From: Roseisolibacter sp. H3M3-2 | GTDB lineage: Bacteria; Gemmatimonadota; Gemmatimonadetes; Gemmatimonadales; Gemmatimonadaceae | NCBI RefSeq assembly: GCF_029211165.1 | Contig: NZ_JARGEK010000005.1 | Coordinates: forward strand, 1 to 40,153 | Length of the DNA: 40,153 nucleotides | Reading direction: 5' to 3' | Part shown: piece by piece, positions 8,758-15,138 of the stretch | Numbering within the stretch: position 1 is the stretch's first letter | Layout: each line of letters begins with the position of its first letter | The notes under the pieces: generated by a model | Told to the model about the DNA's origin: nothing | Database searches by the model: none | The model's input: only the letters and a program-made list of their open reading frames with translations | Made by a program: the position numbers and the translations under genes

Positions 8758-10046
8758 GCGCCGGGGCGGCCGCGCACGCGGAGCCGGGCTTCCCCTACGT
8801 GGACGGCGTCCTGCACTGCGACGCCGTCCCCGCCCCCGTGATCGCCGAGGCGGCAGGGACGCCGACGTACGTGTACAGCGCGGGGATGATCCGACGGCAG
8901 TACCGCCGGCTCGACGCCGCGTTCGCGCGCGTCCCGCACCGCATCCACTACAGCGTCAAGGCGAACTCGAACCTCGCGATCCTGCGCCTGCTGCAGGCGG
9001 AGGGGGCCGGCGTCGACATCGTGTCGGGCGGGGAGCTGTACCGCGCCCGCGAGGCCGGCTACGCCGGCGGCGACGTGGTGTTCAGCGGGGTGGGGAAGCT
9101 CGCCCGCGAGCTGCACGAGGCGCTGGCGGCCGGCGTGCGCGTCGTCAACGTCGAGAGCGAGGGGGAGCTCCTGCTGCTCGACCGGGTGGCGCGCGAGCGC
9201 GGCGTGGTGGCGCCGGTGGCGCTGCGCGTGAACCCCGAGGTCGCGGTCGACAACCCGCACGAGTACATCCGGACCGGCGAGAAGGGGCACAAGTTCGGCA
9301 TCCCCTTCGACGACGTGCCGCGCGTCGCGCGCGAGACGCGCGACCTGCCGAACCTCGCGCTGGTCGGCCTCGACATGCACATCGGCTCGCAGATCGCGAG
9401 CTGGGAGCCGTACGACGCCGCGCTCGCGCGGCTGGTCGCGCTGCTCGTGCGGGTGCGCGCCGAGGGGGCGGACCAGGTGAAGTACCTCGACATCGGCGGC
9501 GGGCTGGCGGTGTCGTACGACGACGAGGCGCCCGCCGACGTGCAGCGCTTCGCCGCCGGCGTGATCGAGGCGACGAAGGGGCTCGACGTGACGCTGATCC
9601 TCGAGCCGGGGCGCTACCTGGTCGCCGAGTCGGGGATCCTGCTCACCGAGGTGCTGTTCCGGAAGCGCAGCGGCGGCAAGGAGTACGTGATCACCGACGC
9701 CGGGATGAACGACCTGCTCCGCCCCTCGCACTACGAGGCGTTCCACCGCATCGACGCGGTGCGGCCGACGGGGGAGCAGGTGGTCGCCGACGTGGTCGGC
9801 CCGGTGTGCGAGAGCGGCGACTTCCTGGCGCTCGACCGCCGCACCGACGACGCGCAGCCGGGGGCGCTGCTGGCGGTGCGCACCGCCGGCGCGTACGGCT
9901 TCTCGATGGCGTCGAACTACAACTCGCGCCCCCGTCCCGCCGAGGTGCTGGTGGACGGCGACCGGTTCGCCGTCGTCACGGAGCGCGAGCGGTACGAGGA
10001 CCTGGTGCGCCAGGAGCGCGCGTCCCTCGAATGGAGGCTCGGGTGA
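8739..10046 (+). CDS. lysA: Diaminopimelate decarboxylase
   Basis: A 435-residue fold-III PLP enzyme that converts meso-diaminopimelate to L-lysine and CO2. The PLP lysine is K74 in HYSVKANSN. Further motifs are HIGSQ, the phosphate-binding [20 protein letters not shown], the [15 protein letters not shown] segment, the CESGDFLA catalytic cysteine motif, and [20 protein letters not shown]. The start is taken as GTG 8739, which overlaps the proS end by 19 bases. A CTG at 8754 that overlaps the proS stop as CTGA is an alternative, only five codons shorter. The first about 20 residues are poorly conserved, so either start is compatible. Confidence 0.96.
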   Translation: MGESVLSAGAAAHAEPGFPYVDGVLHCDAVPAPVIAEAAGTPTYVYSAGMIRRQYRRLDAAFARVPHRIHYSVKANSNLAILRLLQAEGAGVDIVSGGELYRAREAGYAGGDVVFSGVGKLARELHEALAAGVRVVNVESEGELLLLDRVARERGVVAPVALRVNPEVAVDNPHEYIRTGEKGHKFGIPFDDVPRVARETRDLPNLALVGLDMHIGSQIASWEPYDAALARLVALLVRVRAEGADQVKYLDIGGGLAVSYDDEAPADVQRFAAGVIEATKGLDVTLILEPGRYLVAESGILLTEVLFRKRSGGKEYVITDAGMNDLLRPSHYEAFHRIDAVRPTGEQVVADVVGPVCESGDFLALDRRTDDAQPGALLAVRTAGAYGFSMASNYNSRPRPAEVLVDGDRFAVVTERERYEDLVRQERASLEWRLG

Positions 10047-10555
10047 GGATCGGCCTGCTGTCGGACACGCACGACCGCGTCCCCGCGGTCGCCGAGCTGC
10101 TGCGCCGCTTCGCGGCCAACGGCGTCCAGCTGGTGATGCACGCCGGCGACTTCTGCTCGCCGTTCTCGATGCGCCCCCTGCGGGAGACGACGATCCCGCT
10201 GCTCGGCGTCTTCGGCCGCAACGACGGGGACCACGACGGGCTGTCGGCGTTCGCCGCGGCGCTGCCGGCCGGCGGCGAGATCTACGACTCGCCGCACAGC
10301 TTCGAGGTCGGCGGCCACACCGTGCTGCTGGTGCACGACCTGGCCGAGGCCAACCCGCGGTCGCTGGAGTCGCACCAGGTGATCGTCCACGGGTGCGCGC
10401 ACGTCGCCGAGATGAAGGAGCGGGGCGGGGCGCTGCTGGTGAACCCGGGCGAGGCCTGCGGCTGGCTGCACGGCGCGCCGACGGGCGCGATCCTGGACCT
10501 CGTCGCGCGCCGCGTCGAGTTCCTCAAGCTGGAAGAACCCGAGTGGCGCGCCTGA
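10043..10555 (+). CDS. YfcE/MJ0936-type metallophosphodiesterase
   Basis: A small (170-residue) calcineurin-like phosphoesterase. The metal-site motifs are D8-x-H10 (SDTHD), HAGD36, GRN60D and LVH98D. The final motif, normally GHTH, reads G-C118-A-H120, so a cysteine takes the place of one metal-binding histidine. The C-terminal [11 protein letters not shown] is typical of a sub-branch of the family. Members act as phosphodiesterases or nucleotidases, and the substrate cannot be deduced. GTG 10043 overlaps the lysA stop (GTGA) and gives the usual [11 protein letters not shown] start; an ATG at 10031 in the same frame would add four residues. Confidence 0.88.
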   Translation: MRIGLLSDTHDRVPAVAELLRRFAANGVQLVMHAGDFCSPFSMRPLRETTIPLLGVFGRNDGDHDGLSAFAAALPAGGEIYDSPHSFEVGGHTVLLVHDLAEANPRSLESHQVIVHGCAHVAEMKERGGALLVNPGEACGWLHGAPTGAILDLVARRVEFLKLEEPEWRA

Positions 10556-10565
10556 CGCCGAGGAC

Positions 10566-12110
10566 ATGAGCAGCCGCATCCTGATCATCGACTACGGCTC
10601 GCAGTACACGCAGCTCATCGCGCGGCGCGTGCGCGAGGCCCGCGTCTACTCCGAGATCCACCCGCCCACCCGCTCGCTCGACTGGGTGCGGGAGTGGAAG
10701 CCGACCGGGATCATCCTCTCGGGCGGCCCCAACTCGGTGTACGGGGAGAACGTGCCGACCGCGGACCCGGCGCTGCTCGACGTGGCGCCGACGCTCGGCA
10801 TCTGCTACGGGATGCAGCTCATCTCGCACCTGCTCGGCGGCGAGGTGACGCGCGGCGGGCACCGCGAGTACGGGCGCGACGAGGTCGTGATCGACGAGTC
10901 GGCCGGGCTGTTCGCCGGCTTCGGCGCCGGCGAGCGCACGCACGTCTGGATGAGCCACGGCGACCACGTCGAGCAGGCGCCGCCGGGCTTCCGCGTCGTC
11001 GCGCACTCGGGCAAGCAGGCGATCGCCGCGATCCGCCACGAGACGAAGCCGATCCTCGCGGTGCAGTTCCACCCCGAGGTCGCGCACACGCCGCGCGGCT
11101 CGGAGATCATCGCCAACTTCCTGTTCGACGTCTGCGGCTGCGAGCCGGGGTGGACGCCCGGCGCCTTCATCGAGGAGGAGGTCGCGAAGATCCGCGCGCA
11201 GGTGGGCGACGCGCGCGTGATCTGCGGGCTGTCGGGGGGCGTCGACTCGTCGGTGGCGGCCGCGCTGGTGCACCGCGCGATCGGCGACCAGCTGACCTGC
11301 ATCTTCGTCGACAACGGGCTGCTGCGGCTGCACGAGCGCGAGCAGGTCGAGCGCACCTTCCGCGCGAACCTCGGCATCGACCTGCGCGTCGTCGACGCGT
11401 CGGACCGGTTCCTCGAGGCGCTGGCCGGCGTCGACGACCCCGAGACCAAGCGCAAGCGCATCGGGCACACGTTCATCGACGTGTTCGAGGACGCCGCGGC
11501 GCACGTGGGCGACGACGTCCGCTTCCTCGTGCAGGGAACGCTCTACCCCGACGTGATCGAGTCGGTGTCGCCGACCGGCGGCCCGAGCGTGACGATCAAG
11601 TCGCACCACAACGTCGGCGGCCTCAAGCCCGACATGAAGTTCGCGCTGGTCGAGCCGCTGCGCGAGCTGTTCAAGGACGAGGTGCGGAACGTCGGGCGCG
11701 AGCTCGGGCTCCCGGAGGAGATGGTGGGGCGGCACCCGTTCCCGGGCCCCGGCCTCGGCATCCGCGTCATCTCGGACGTCACCCGCGAGAAGCTCGACGT
11801 CCTGCGCCAGGCCGACGCGATCTACCTCGAGGAGATCCGCGCCGCGGGGCTGTACGACGAGATCTGGCAGGCGTTCGCGGTGCTGCTCCCGATCCGCTCG
11901 GTGGGCGTGATGGGCGACGAGCGCACCTACGAGAACGTGCTCGCGCTGCGCGCGGTGACCAGCACCGACGGGATGACCGCCGACTGGTTCCACTTCCCGC
12001 ACGAGGCGCTCGGGCGGATCTCGAACCGCATCATCCGCGAGGTCGCCGGGATCAACCGCGTCGTCTACGACGTCAGCTCCAAGCCGCCGGCGACGATCGA
12101 GTGGGAGTGA
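10566..12110 (+). CDS. guaA: GMP synthase (glutamine-hydrolysing)
   Basis: 514 residues, normal length. The N-terminal class I glutamine amidotransferase has the nucleophile C80 in GICYGMQL and the His/Glu of QFHPEV. It is followed by the ATP-pyrophosphatase domain with the P-loop SGGVDSS starting at residue 223, and by the dimerisation domain with [12 protein letters not shown] and the terminal KPPATIEWE. It converts XMP to GMP using ATP and glutamine. It lies 10 bases after the phosphodiesterase gene and ends the plus-strand block. A long hairpin follows the stop. Confidence 0.98.
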   Translation: MSSRILIIDYGSQYTQLIARRVREARVYSEIHPPTRSLDWVREWKPTGIILSGGPNSVYGENVPTADPALLDVAPTLGICYGMQLISHLLGGEVTRGGHREYGRDEVVIDESAGLFAGFGAGERTHVWMSHGDHVEQAPPGFRVVAHSGKQAIAAIRHETKPILAVQFHPEVAHTPRGSEIIANFLFDVCGCEPGWTPGAFIEEEVAKIRAQVGDARVICGLSGGVDSSVAAALVHRAIGDQLTCIFVDNGLLRLHEREQVERTFRANLGIDLRVVDASDRFLEALAGVDDPETKRKRIGHTFIDVFEDAAAHVGDDVRFLVQGTLYPDVIESVSPTGGPSVTIKSHHNVGGLKPDMKFALVEPLRELFKDEVRNVGRELGLPEEMVGRHPFPGPGLGIRVISDVTREKLDVLRQADAIYLEEIRAAGLYDEIWQAFAVLLPIRSVGVMGDERTYENVLALRAVTSTDGMTADWFHFPHEALGRISNRIIREVAGINRVVYDVSSKPPATIEWE

Positions 12111-12126
12111 GGGGAGCGTCGAGCGT

Positions 12127-12213
12127 CGAGCGGTGAGCGTCGAGGGGGCTCCGCGCGGGGGACGGATCGTCCCGCCCTGCGGAGCCCCCTCGACGCTCGA
12201 CGCTCACCGCTCG
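12127..12213. terminator. Long GC-rich hairpin between convergent guaA and ptsN
   Basis: A perfect 20-base arm at 12135-12154 pairs with 12179-12198 around a 24-base loop that itself can fold (GGGACG/CGTCCC). Outside this, an 18-base arm at 12127-12144 is perfectly complementary to 12196-12213 in a register shifted by an extra 8-base unit (GACGCTCG-like) in the right arm. The position between two gene ends fits a bidirectional terminator, although no T-run follows on either strand. It could also be a copy of a dispersed palindromic repeat. Confidence 0.7.
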
Positions 12214-12223
12214 CCGCTGCCGT

Positions 12224-12676
12224 TCACACTCCCTTCTCCTTCAGCAGCTCCATGAACTGCGCCGGCTCGGTCAGCGACAGGAGGCGCGTCGGGACGTCGG
12301 GCTCCTTGCTGAACTGCGCGATCTTGCCGAGCACGGGGAGGTACTGGTTCGACACCTCGAGCGGCGGCGCGACGATCAGGAAGAAGAAGTTGACCGGTTT
12401 CTCGTCGATCGCCTTGAAGTCCACGCCGCCGGGCTTCCGGCCGAAGGCGACGCGCAGCTTGTTGACGACCAGCGAGCGGCAGTGGGGAATCGCGATCCCG
12501 CGCCCGATCCCGGTCGAGCCGAGGTTCTCGCGGCGCTTGAGCATCTTGAACAGCATCCCCTCGGACTTGTCGTCGAGCTTGAGGAGGGAGATCAGCTCCT
12601 TGAGGATGTCGTCCTTGGTCGTCCCCTCGAGCTCCAGCTTCACCGCGTCTTCGGAGAAGAACTCGCGCAGTTCCAT
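12224..12676 (-). CDS. ptsN: PTS IIA-like nitrogen-regulatory protein (EIIA-Ntr type)
   Basis: A 150-residue single-domain EIIA of the fructose/mannitol class. The phospho-acceptor histidine is H65 in GRGIAIPHCRS, and FFFLIVAPPLEVSNQYLPVLGKIA is typical of the PtsN fold. These proteins take phosphate from NPr/EI and regulate by protein contact, not sugar transport. No PTS membrane component or rpoN is nearby, so its partners are outside the window. I chose ATG 12676 (MELREFF); the frame is open 35 codons further upstream, but that part is Pro/Ala-rich and contains the promoter. It is the only gene in its transcription unit here. Confidence 0.9.
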   Translation of the reverse strand: MELREFFSEDAVKLELEGTTKDDILKELISLLKLDDKSEGMLFKMLKRRENLGSTGIGRGIAIPHCRSLVVNKLRVAFGRKPGGVDFKAIDEKPVNFFFLIVAPPLEVSNQYLPVLGKIAQFSKEPDVPTRLLSLTEPAQFMELLKEKGV

Positions 12677-12752
12677 CGCGGGCCTCGGTCGTGTCGTCGG
12701 TCGTGCGGTCGATCGTGGCGGCGCCCCGGGCGGGTCGGCCGCAGAAGGGTCG

Positions 12753-12781
12753 AAGCTACCCGGGGGGGCGGCGCCCGGCAA
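12753..12781 (-). promoter_or_regulatory. Putative promoter for ptsN
   Basis: Minus strand: TTGCCG (12781-12776), a 17-base spacer, TAGCTT (12758-12753). The predicted start near 12746 gives a leader of about 70 bases before the ATG at 12676. It lies back to back with the dusB promoter, about 30 bases away. Confidence 0.5.
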
Positions 12782-12812
12782 CCCGCTCGGTCCGGCAGCG
12801 TAAGCGAAAGCG

Positions 12813-12841
12813 TTGCAACCAGTTGGCAGGCGCCGTTAGGT
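12813..12841 (+). promoter_or_regulatory. Putative promoter for dusB (leaderless arrangement)
   Basis: TTGCAA (12813-12818), 17-base spacer, TTAGGT (12836-12841). Seven bases separate the -10 from the dusB ATG at 12849, so the mRNA would start at or one base before the start codon. No ribosome-binding sequence fits in this gap. Confidence 0.5.
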
Positions 12842-12848
12842 TTCGGGC

Positions 12849-13925
12849 ATGCCGCGCTTCCCGTTCCCCGTCGCCGCCGAGACGCCCCTCTACCTGGCCC
12901 CCATGGCCGGGGTCTCGGAGTCGCCCTTCCGGCGGCTCTGCGCCCGGCACGGCGCCGACGTGGTCGTGACCGAGTTCCTCTCGGCCGAGGGGATCCGGCG
13001 CGAGAACGGGGCGACGCTGGCCAAGCTGCGCTTCGGGGCCGACGAGCGCCCGATCGGCGTGCAGATCTTCGGCGCCGAGCCCGAGGCGATGGCGCAGGCC
13101 GCCGCGCTCGTGACCGACGTGTTCCAGCCGGAGTTCGTCGACATCAACTTCGGCTGCCCCGTCAAGAAGGTCGTCAAGCGCAACGGCGGGTCCGGCTGCC
13201 TCAAGGACCTCGACCTCGTGCAGCGGATCATCCGCGCGGTCGTGGCGGCCACGCACCTGCCGGTGACCGTCAAGACGCGCAGCGGCTGGAGCGAGGACAC
13301 GCGCGACCCGGTCGGCATCGCGCTCCGCATGCAGGACGCCGGCGCGAAGGCGTTCACGCTGCACGCGCGGACCCGGACGCAGATGTACACCGGGCACGCC
13401 CGCTGGGAGGAGATCGCCGCGGTGGTCGACGCGCTCGACGTCCCCGTGATCGGCAACGGCGACATCAAGACGCCCGACGACGCGGTGCGCATGCACCGCG
13501 TGACGCGCGCCGCCGGGATCATGATCGGGCGCGGCTCGTACGGGCAGCCGTGGATCTTCGACCAGGCGAAGGATCTGCTCGCGGGGCGCCCGATGCGGCC
13601 GACGCCCGAGGTCGCCGATCGGTTCGCGATCGCGCTCGACCACGCCCGGATGGTGCAGGCGTACGAGACCGACCCGAAGGGCGCCGCGATCGAGTTCCGG
13701 AAGCACCTCGGCTGGTACGCGAAGGGGCTCCCCAACTCCGCGGACCTGCGGCGCGCGCTGCACGCCGTGTCGTCGTTCGGCGAGGTCGAGGGGATCTTCG
13801 CCGACTACCTGGAGCGGATGCGGCGCGGGGAGTTCGCGGCCTCGGCGCCGTCGCCCGAACCCGAGCCGGCCGGGTGCGACGCCGAGCCCGTGGATCCCTG
13901 CTGCGTCGAGGACGTGGCGGCGTGA
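12849..13925 (+). CDS. dusB: tRNA-dihydrouridine synthase
   Basis: A 358-residue flavin-dependent enzyme that reduces specific uridines in tRNA. The FMN TIM barrel shows LAPMAGVSESPFRRLC at the start, the catalytic cysteine C103 in NFGCPVKKV, KTRSGW, the HARTRTQMYTGHARW segment, GNGDIKTPDDA and the phosphate-binding IMIGRGSYGQPWIF. A C-terminal helical domain follows (about residues 245-325). The last about 30 residues are a Pro/Glu/Asp-rich tail with three cysteines (G-C, then C-C) not expected in the family. DusB is the most likely subtype from length and motif form; DusA/DusC are less likely. Confidence 0.92.
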   Translation: MPRFPFPVAAETPLYLAPMAGVSESPFRRLCARHGADVVVTEFLSAEGIRRENGATLAKLRFGADERPIGVQIFGAEPEAMAQAAALVTDVFQPEFVDINFGCPVKKVVKRNGGSGCLKDLDLVQRIIRAVVAATHLPVTVKTRSGWSEDTRDPVGIALRMQDAGAKAFTLHARTRTQMYTGHARWEEIAAVVDALDVPVIGNGDIKTPDDAVRMHRVTRAAGIMIGRGSYGQPWIFDQAKDLLAGRPMRPTPEVADRFAIALDHARMVQAYETDPKGAAIEFRKHLGWYAKGLPNSADLRRALHAVSSFGEVEGIFADYLERMRRGEFAASAPSPEPEPAGCDAEPVDPCCVEDVAA

Positions 13926-14695
13926 GGCGCGACCGCGCGATGCGCCTGCTGGAGGCGGTCGCGCGGGGGGAGGTGCCGCCGGCCGCCGCGCTCGATGAGC
14001 TGGCGCTGCCGCCGGTCGAGGCGGTGGACGGGTTCGCGCAGCTCGACCACCACCGCGCGCTCCGGCAGGGGATGCCCGAGGTGGTGTTCGGGCAAGGGAA
14101 GACGGCGGCGCAGTGCGTCGCGATCTGCGAGCGGCTGGAGGCGCGCGACGGCGGCTTCCTCGTGACGCGCGCCGACGACGCCACGCGCACGGCGCTTGCC
14201 GCGCGCTTTCCGGGCGCGGCCGCGAACCCGCTCGCGCGCACGGTGCGCCTCGGCGGGCCGGACGCGGTGGACCGGGGGGTGGTCGTCGTCACCGCCGGGA
14301 CGGCCGACCTGCCGGTCGCCGAGGAGTGCGTCGAGACGCTGCGGGCGCTCGGCGTCGCGGCTGGGCGGGTGACCGACGTGGGGGTGGCCGGCGTACACCG
14401 GGTGCTGGCGCAGGCGCCGGTGCTCGCGGCGGCCGCCGTGACGATCGTCGTCGCGGGGATGGACGGCGCGCTGCCGTCGGTCGTGGGCGGGCTCGTGCGG
14501 GGGGCGGTGGTCGCCGTGCCGACCAGCGTGGGCTACGGCGCCGCGTTCCAGGGGCTGGCCCCGCTGCTCACCATGCTCAACAGCTGCGCCGCCGGGGTGC
14601 TCGTCACGAACATCGACAACGGCTTCGGCGCGGCCGTGGCGGCGTGGCGCATCCTCCAGTCCGGCAACGACTTGCGCGCAGAGACCTCGGGTTGA
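13922..14695 (+). CDS. larB: LarB-like protein (nickel pincer cofactor biosynthesis, PurE-like domain)
   Basis: About 257 residues. The N-terminal third contains LDHHRALRQGMPEVVFGQGKTAAQ, a LarB signature. The C-terminal about 135 residues form an AIR-carboxylase (PurE-like) domain with VVVVTAGTADLPVAEEC, VVAGMDGALPSVVGGLV, VAVPTSVGYGAAFQGLAPLLTMLNSCAAGV and NIDNGFGAA. LarB carboxylates nicotinic acid adenine dinucleotide to start synthesis of the nickel-pincer nucleotide of lactate racemase and related enzymes. No larC, larE or larA is visible. The start is GTG 13922, overlapping the dusB stop (GTGA); ATG 13940 is possible. It is not PurE, because of the N-terminal region and the motif form. 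Confidence 0.9.
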   Translation: MRRDRAMRLLEAVARGEVPPAAALDELALPPVEAVDGFAQLDHHRALRQGMPEVVFGQGKTAAQCVAICERLEARDGGFLVTRADDATRTALAARFPGAAANPLARTVRLGGPDAVDRGVVVVTAGTADLPVAEECVETLRALGVAAGRVTDVGVAGVHRVLAQAPVLAAAAVTIVVAGMDGALPSVVGGLVRGAVVAVPTSVGYGAAFQGLAPLLTMLNSCAAGVLVTNIDNGFGAAVAAWRILQSGNDLRAETSG

Positions 14696-14720
14696 TTCCG
14701 GGGCCGGCGCGCGATACATT
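14692..14720 (+). promoter_or_regulatory. Promoter for ssrA
   Basis: TTGATT (14692-14697), a 17-base spacer, TACATT (14715-14720), one of the best matches to a sigma70-type promoter in the window. The -35 overlaps the larB stop codon. Transcription should begin near 14727, giving about ten bases of 5' leader to be removed by RNase P before mature tmRNA position 14737. Confidence 0.7.
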
Positions 14721-14736
14721 ACTTCCCGTAGCACAC

Positions 14737-15095
14737 GGGGGTGATCTGGCTTCGACGGGGTTGGTGAAGCCGTGGCTGCGCGCCCAGGTCCTCGGGTCCC
14801 TGGTAAAACACTCGGGAATGATCCAACTGCCAACAACAACCTGGCTCTCGCTGCCTAACCCTTAGGGGTTAGCGTGGCAGTGCTCACGAGGAAGCCCGCC
14901 CGGGGCGTCGCGTGAGTATCGAAAATCTGGGCTAGCCCGCCGGTGTGTCTGCCGGCGGCGGGCGAAACTCCAGCAGACTCGTCCGGGAGTGGGCCGCCCA
15001 CTGGCCAGCGACCGGAGACCTCAATCGGTGGGCTACGCGCGTAGACGCTGTGGTAGATCTTGCTTCGGACAGGGGTTCGAATCCCCTCACCTCCA
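14737..15095 (+). ncRNA. ssrA: Transfer-messenger RNA (tmRNA), one-piece
   Basis: About 359 bases. The 5' end GGGGGTGA (14737-14744), followed by the universal CTGGCTTCGACGGG, pairs with TCACCTCC (15087-15094) as the acceptor stem. The T-arm GGGTTCGAATCCC is just before it. The tag frame starts at GCC 14829 and reads Ala-Asn-Asn-Asn-Leu-Ala-Leu-Ala-Ala, then TAA (14856-14858). The stop lies inside a hairpin (CTAACCC...GGGGTTAG), as is usual for helix 5. The 3' CCA is not encoded (A15095 is followed by CT). tmRNA with SmpB rescues stalled ribosomes and tags the peptides for proteolysis. Confidence 0.97.
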
Positions 15096-15098
15096 CTG

Positions 15099-15135
15099 CG
15101 AAGCGGGGCCGGTCATCCAGACCGGCCCCGCTTCG
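15099..15135. terminator. Bidirectional hairpin between ssrA and ppdK
   Basis: A perfect 15-base stem, CGAAGCGGGGCCGGT (15099-15113) with its complement at 15121-15135, closes a 7-base loop. It begins 4 bases after the tmRNA 3' end and stops 4 bases before the ppdK stop codon, so it can serve both convergent units. No poly-T tract follows on either side. Confidence 0.85.
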
Positions 15136-15138
15136 TGT

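Noticed and set aside
12677-12781. A 35-residue N-terminal extension of PtsN
   Set aside because: It is Pro/Ala-rich, its TTG coincides with a promoter -35, and PtsN proteins start at the MELREFF-like position.
13922-14695. PurE (AIR carboxylase) for the gene after dusB
   Set aside because: Although its C-terminal fold is PurE-like, the long N-terminal region and motif spacing are those of LarB, and it is not in the purine operon.
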